From assembly GCA_022701365.1 (NCBI GenBank), contig JAKUHH010000338.1:1-36843 (forward strand): a stretch of DNA of 36,843 nucleotides. Reading direction: 5' to 3'. The notes below the pieces were generated by a model. That model had not been told where the DNA came from. It made no database searches and worked only from the letters and a program-made list of their open reading frames with translations. This stretch comes from Mycocentrospora acerina. Lineage: Eukaryota > Ascomycota > Dothideomycetes > Pleosporales. Below, piece after piece: positions 32,190 to 36,843 of the stretch (its first letter is position 1; the number at the start of each line of letters is the position of its first letter). The position numbers were made by a program, and so were the translations under genes.

Positions 32190-34235
32190 ATTCATGCCTA
32201 ATTAACTTCTTCTATGCATTCTGTTACAAGGCGTGACGCTGCAGCAATGCTAGTGTACATATTGTCTTTGTCTTCTTTTCAGTCATAACCTGATGTAATC
32301 ATACTAGTATCTCTACAAGACTTTATCTGTATTATCCACAATAAATAGGCCATCGTCTTCCTTAGCACCACATATCAGATGACTATGCCTCATGCTTTCG
32401 CAATTCTCTTGATTTTGAGCTAAATGTGGCTGGTCCTTGTCAGCACTGCTGAGGCAGCCTAAGGTAGCTAAGCTTTATGCATTCTGTTCTTAAGAATCTA
32501 TGAAGATATCAATCATGTCTAGTGTATCCTGAAATGTCAGCGTAGTCGCAGAACTAATTGTTATGTTATAGCTCTCTGCTAGGTTAAGATTCTCAAACTC
32601 TGCACAAAGGTGCAAGTGCGACTTAGGCTTCTTAACTTTGTTGTAGTAGATAGGTAGACCTTAATTATTTAAAAGATAGAAAAGAAGAAACTCTCTAATA
32701 CCCTTAAGTTAAGTAAGAATTTGATTAATAATTAGGTCTTCCTTTATTTAATTAAGCAGATAGCGAAGCCTTGCTAGACCCACAGACTTAGAGATCCTTA
32801 AAAAAGTAAGTTATGTAAGACAAAGGATTGCTTCTAACAGACTCACTTCTTAATCACTGCGCCCTTTAACAAGAAAACAATTGTCTAACCTAAATTCTCT
32901 ACAAGCACATACGCAGAATAGGCAACAGCTTGTTGCTCTTTAACTTGTTAGGCTAGGCTTTTAACTTTTTAACTACGTGGAGATAACAGCTCTGTGTTTA
33001 ATGTTAATAACTAAAGCACTTTCCTTTCAGGGTAGAGATAATCTAGCAAGTTGCTCTTCCTATTAGACTCTAAGTGCTTTAGGTAAAGAGTTCTGTTGTC
33101 TAACATCTCCTTTAGCTAATTGTAATATTGCTAGTAAGCTACATAAAAGATGTTGTTAAAGATTCCCTTAAGAGCTGTTTTGTTTACAGCCTTAGGCATA
33201 TGTCTTATAGTGTACTGAAATTTCCTCGCGATACAGTTCGTGCCTGGAGTGAGGCTTACTAACGCAATTTTGTTAAAAACACACTAATCAATAGGACGTG
33301 AAGACTATAAGTGCAATACTGCAGCTAATTAGCTAGCCCTAAGAGACAAGAAGCTATTAAAAAGCTAGGTTATAGCCCTCTATCCCTCTTCAGACAAGGG
33401 ATTTACATCCTTGTTATAACTGTAAACCGCATCTGATACGCCTATTAGCCAAATAATCTTTTTACTAAATTCTAAAATAGCAGTTTCTACATCCTTTGTA
33501 CTAATCTGCAGGGTAGGAGTACAATCAAAAGTGCATCTAAGAAGCAATTTATCGCCTGTACCAAATCAGAGGTTAGGTTAGTATCCAAGTTAACAGTGCT
33601 TAGGGACCCCAAAGTGTTGTTCTATTATTTCTCAGCCTAATTCATTGTCAGACTTAATAACTGAAAAATGTTTAGTATACAATTTTACAGATTTCTAGGG
33701 TTTAGCTACACACAATTAGCTTTATTAAGAGTCTGTTTAATTACGTAAGGCTTTTTTTTCTGTTTAATCTTAACTCCTAGTAATAGCGCGATATTAGCTA
33801 GAAGATAGCGTGCGCCTCCTTGTTTAGATGAGTTAAGAGACTAGAAAGTTTGCATTAAATCCCTAGCACCCTACAAAAGAATTAGCAACAGGTACAGTGT
33901 AGCAGCTTTGTTAATTAGAATGATCTCACGCTAACCTATAACTGCATTTCTGCAGTTATCTTTAGGAACTGTCCTTAAGACTCTTGAAATTCTTTATTGC
34001 TTCTGTCTTGTTTGCTTTTGCTAGATAAAACCTTGCTATTGTTTTTATTATGCATCTTTATCTGCTTTATCTTATAGCGTATTGATCTAGTTAGACTAGA
34101 AAAAGTTATCTTAGGGTAAGGAAATAAGGCAATGTTTGGTAGAGTTGTGTTCACTTTCTGTCTAGTGTTGTAGGCAATAGTTGCTTTGAATTTTCGCTTT
34201 CTTAGGCTAAGGTAGTTTTCTATAATTGTCGCCAA
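32190..34235 (-). pseudogene. Unknown protein of about 600-700 codons, at least four exons, interrupted by stops
   Basis: ATG 34235 opens 87 stop-free basic codons (LRKRKFKATIAYNTRQK; KSKQDRSNKEFQES). Intron 33871-33929 (GTGAGA, CTAAT, TTTTGTAG) joins in phase to DLM-TF-SLNSS and GGARYLLANIALLLGVKIK. An intron ending ACTAAACATTTTTCAG at 33661 leads to the best block, IKSDNELG, IIEQHFGVPKHC, LLLRCTFDCTPTLQIS and KKIIWLIGVSDAVYSYNKD, about 75 codons without a stop. A GTGAGT intron (32797-32846) joins in phase to ISKSVGLARLRYLLN and NKVKKPKSHLHLCAEFENL. Nothing is recognised. The basic start suggests nuclear targeting. The last exon (EDKDNMYTSIAAASRLVTE, about 32190-32260) follows an unclear junction. 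It converges with SIR2 and diverges from the next gene. Confidence 0.55.
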
Positions 34236-34526
34236 ACGTTTTGTTGTTTAGTGTTAGAACTAACATAAAAGTGCACAGGCCTTAGGGCAGCACTATTGCC
34301 TTGCAACGCAAATCGCCTAAGCAACGCTAGTATAATCTCCCTCCCCTCCTCTCCTCCTGTCCCTAACTTACTCTCTACGTCTTAGCACAAGCACAGCTTT
34401 TTTTAACTTCCTCACTGTTCTAACAACAGCAACAGCAACAACAACTATCTCACTTGCTTCTACTATTTTCTACCCTTCCAACTCTTCTAGACTGATCAGC
34501 CACTCACTCAACACACAATAACTGAA
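34236..34526. promoter_or_regulatory. Divergent promoter region with pyrimidine tracts
   Basis: 291 bases between two ATGs pointing away from each other. Toward the right gene it has CT-rich runs (CTCCCTCCCCTCCTCTCC at about 34336-34355) and a CA-rich leader (AACAACAGCAACAGCAACAA, 34422-34441). These are typical of fungal core promoters and 5' leaders. It is one of the least AT-rich non-coding stretches of the window. Confidence 0.55.
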
Positions 34527-36401
34527 GTGATGAATGACAAAGTCATGGGCGGTATTAGTGAGACAGAAGCTGGTTCCACTTCTTCTCCTAACGATAGGAA
34601 TGGTATATTAAGAGGATCTGACGACGCATTGCGCTCCTTACTCATAATTAATCTTCTAGACAAAGTCACTCAAGAGGAAATAGACGTTATTGTTCTAGTA
34701 AGTATCCATTCTCCACTTAGGTTTGCATTACTAACAAGAAACAGGTGTTCTAAGCTACTTTAACTGCCTATAAGCAACTGCAAGGCTACAAGTTGGCTTA
34801 ACTTGTTATAGCTTACAATGCGGGTATCTAGGGCAACAGCCTACTCGCTTCCAAGGGCGTTACTGTTCCTGAGTATTCTAAGGCAGGTTGTCTTGTCTCA
34901 AGATTCTCTAGGACTGATGTAACAGAAGAGACAGTTCTTAAGCTAGTTAATGCTCTTAAAGACACTAACCTAGAATGCCTTAGAGCTGCTCTAATTAATG
35001 TGCCTTACGTTGCTAAAAGCTTCTTTGCCCTGTCTCCAGCGCGCCCTTTTAGTTCTGTAAATGTCGCCTCCAACAGCATTCCTAAGGATCTGTACGCCAG
35101 TTTAATCTAGCCTAGCATTAGCCTTAGTCTAGCCCTTAACAAGTCCTACATATAGGAGAAAATAAAGGCCTTTTTCAATCACCTTAAGGGATGTAATGTG
35201 AGCTTAGATCTTAGTAATACCACGCACTACAGTACAGACTAGGCTGCCTACCTTACTAATGTTATGTTCGCATACTTTAACAAGAGAGGAACTAATACAC
35301 TATAAGATGTCATTACTATTATAAATAAGAACAACAGTGTGCTAGGCAATCTTCTTAATGCTGCCCGAACTGCCTATCAGCATTACAGGAGGGGACTAAA
35401 CTAATGCGATGTTCTTGCTAACGTCTAGAACTCTTTCTACTCTAACCTCTCTGCAACGCTCGCATACAACAGCCTTAAGGAATTTCAGACAGCAGAGAAT
35501 GCAGTCTAACACTGTACTGCAATTAACAGCCTGTTAGCTGCAATCCAGAATTATCACAACCACCAGGACCTTCAGAGAGCGCTGGTAGCGTATAACATTG
35601 CTGTCGTCAGCTGAAACAAGTATGACATTGCAGCTGACATTTTGTTCCGAGGTGTTGGTAAAAAGTACTAGACGAGGCTAGCTGTTAAGAAACATATCTA
35701 GATAACGCGTTTTTATAGCAGGCTAAAGTCACTTTCCCTAGGTATAATCTTCTTGCAGCTGCCAGGAACACATAACGTGTAAGTATCACCCTCTATTATT
35801 ATTTTTAGGAAGACAAAGCTGTATTCCAATACTAACGTCGCTACTGCAGTCTTATTTAGGTTAAGACAATCCTTCTTAAAGGTCTTTTAAAGCAGCTGCA
35901 GGTTCACTGCAGTAGGATTGTTAATATTGTTACTAAGATTAGATACCCTTTATTGCAAGACTTGGTTAGAGTACGTTAGTCCTCTTTGCTTAAGCCTACT
36001 CTTAAGATCGCCTCTATTCTTAACAACCGCCTGAAGGGGATAGGTGCTGGCAAGAATTGTTTGCTTAAGANCACTGCAGTAGGATTGTTAATATTGTTAC
36101 TAAGATTAGATACCCTTTATTGCAAGACTTGGTTAGAGTACGTTAGTCCTCTTTGCTTAAGCCTACTCTTAAGATCGCCTCTATTCTTAACAACCGCCTG
36201 AAGGGGATAGGTGCTGGCAAGAATTGTTTGCTTAAGAACATTCGCGACCAGATTCAAGATGTCTATGGCGGTGATATTGGCGATGCCACAATGTATGACA
36301 AGTCTGATGATGAAGCCTAAGAGAAGGCTTATATAGTAGGGTTAGATCTTGTTCTAAAACAGAATTTAATAGTACTAGAAATAGAGAGTATAAAAATATG
36401 A
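34527..36401 (+). pseudogene. Unknown 529-codon protein, three exons, interrupted by stops, with an assembly duplication
   Basis: Exon 1 34527-34697 (ETEAGSTSSPNDRNGILRG; DKVTQEEIDVIVL). Intron 34698-34744 (GTAAGT, TTACTAAC, AACAG). Exon 2 34745-35778 (GVTVPEYSKAGCLVSRFS, NVPYVAKSFFALSPARPF, AAYLTNVMFAYFNKRG, AARTAYQHYRRGLN). Intron 35779-35849 (GTAAGT, TACTAAC, TGCAG). Exon 3 runs to TGA 36399-36401 (IRDQIQDVYGGDIGDATMY). Removing one copy of a 166-bp duplication plus an N makes the total 1,590 nt, exactly 530 codons. About 17 TAA/TAG and one internal TGA occur, most at likely Gln positions. It is helix-rich with no transmembrane segment. Family unknown. An AATAAA follows at 36462. Confidence 0.6.
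35905..36237. other. Assembly artefact: identical 166-bp copies around a single N
   Basis: Bases 35905-36070 and 36072-36237 appear identical and are separated only by the N at 36071. Collapsing them restores the reading frame of the gene. This is the pattern of two contig ends that overlap but were joined with a placeholder base. The open frame at 35986-36201 across the N is therefore not real. Confidence 0.85.
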
Positions 36402-36461
36402 ATTGCAGAGGAAATAACATAGAGAGTTGTGTATTATAAAAACCTTGAACTTTATTTTGCG

Positions 36462-36467
36462 TTAATA
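36462..36467 (+). terminator. AATAAA polyadenylation-type signal
   Basis: AATAAA lies 61 bases after the final TGA of the preceding gene, a normal distance for a fungal 3' UTR. It supports placing the gene end at 36401 rather than reading on. Confidence 0.5.
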
Positions 36468-36587
36468 AAACTTATGCAATTTTCACATGTTGTACTGCTG
36501 CATAATTTCGTGAATTAACAAGATGAATTTATTCCTTACGTTTTTTATGATAGTCAACTGAACATAGACAAATGCAACTAAGAAGTT

Positions 36588-36715
36588 AACCAAGAATGCG
36601 ACCAAGAATGCGACTAAGAATGCGACCAAGAATGCGACCAAGAATGCGACCAAGAATGCGACTATAAATACGACTATTAATACACCTAAGAATGCGACTA
36701 ATCAGGCGACTATGC
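36588..36715. repeat. 12-bp minisatellite (GCGACCAAGAAT), about 6 clean copies plus degenerate ones
   Basis: Tandem GCGACCAAGAAT / GCGACTAAGAAT, decaying to ACGACTATTAAT-like units. Same TGCGAC core and unit length as the 28538 array. Single GCGACC copies continue to about 36760. By chance or design the 12-bp unit is in frame with the gene upstream, but it lies past the TGA and AATAAA. Confidence 0.9.
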
Positions 36716-36843
36716 TGGCAACTATAAAACTAACTAAAAGCGATCACAAAGCGACCATATAACAACCATTTATGCGGCTATGCGTGCGGTCATGTGTTTG
36801 CTGTTAGGATTGCACCTTAATTAGAGTAAGCAGAGGTTACTCT

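Noticed and set aside
32840..33660. A second minus-strand frame that also looked readable when stops were ignored
   Set aside because: The other frame has about 75 codons without a stop and is linked in phase to its neighbours by canonical introns. This was a warning that stop-ignoring translation is permissive.
1499..36401. Nuclear code with UAA/UAG = Gln (and possibly UGA = Trp)
   Set aside because: Attractive because frames are intact, but conserved Trp positions in the MYND and SIR2 genes are TAG, a zinc-ligand His and several glycines and acids are lost by the same transition class, TAR shows a preceding-C bias, and non-coding repeats vary by the same C-to-T changes. Not excluded; kept as the main alternative.
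35986..36420. Open frames across and after the N
   Set aside because: The first crosses the duplicated contig end; the second is antisense to the last exon.
36588..36740. In-frame continuation of the last gene into a four-residue QECD repeat
   Set aside because: The 12-bp unit is in frame by one chance in three, and a TGA and an AATAAA stand between.

Overview
The window looks like nuclear DNA of a filamentous ascomycete (Pezizomycotina-type) fungus. It is AT-rich, roughly two-thirds A+T by eye. Its genes carry short introns of fungal form (GTAAGT or GTGAGT donor, CTAAC or CTAAT branch, CAG or TAG acceptor, mostly 43-75 bp). It encodes families known from such fungi: a SIR2 deacetylase, a MYND zinc finger, a USP-type ubiquitin hydrolase, a Gfd2/YDR514C-like RNase H-fold domain and a BED-like finger. 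I saw no tRNA, rRNA, CRISPR array, prokaryotic gene or intact transposase.

Almost every gene is interrupted by many TAA/TAG codons and a few TGA codons, yet reading frames and splice sites stay in register. Where I could do the arithmetic (genes at 25914, 26957, 31041 and 34527), the joined exons give a whole number of codons. The stops sit where Gln, Trp or Arg is expected. Several family-invariant residues are also lost by C-to-T or G-to-A changes. I read this as RIP-like cytosine-to-thymine mutation of a block of once-normal genes. A nuclear code with UAR=Gln is the main alternative. I therefore label these genes pseudogenes. When stops are ignored, wrong frames can look protein-like, so exon limits without a phase check are approximate.

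Layout: minisatellites at 205 and 1101; gene A (+); Gfd2-like gene (-); MYND gene (-); a convergent pair of related genes (7090 +, 8880 -); an AT-rich gap with a 13-bp array near 10.4 kb; a large unknown gene (14543 to 10844, -); a short array near 15.1 kb; a USP-like gene with its tail (18195 to 15270, -); two unknown plus-strand loci (18630 and 20640); a BED-like gene (24637 to 23651, -); 13-bp and 8-bp arrays; one small gene that can be read intact (25706 to 25262, -); two plus-strand genes (25914, 26957); 11-bp and 12-bp arrays; then an alternating block of an unknown gene (+), an unknown gene (-), SIR2 (+), an unknown four-exon gene (-), an unknown three-exon gene (+), and a final 12-bp array.

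The arrays have different unit lengths (8, 11, 12, 13 and 31 bp). Most share a GTCGC/GCGAC core and all lie between gene groups. A scaffolding artefact, one N flanked by identical 166-bp copies, sits in the last gene. No pathway can be assigned. The mix of chromatin, ubiquitin and nucleic-acid-related domains suits an accessory region or the cargo of a large mobile element, but no recombinase was found to prove it.
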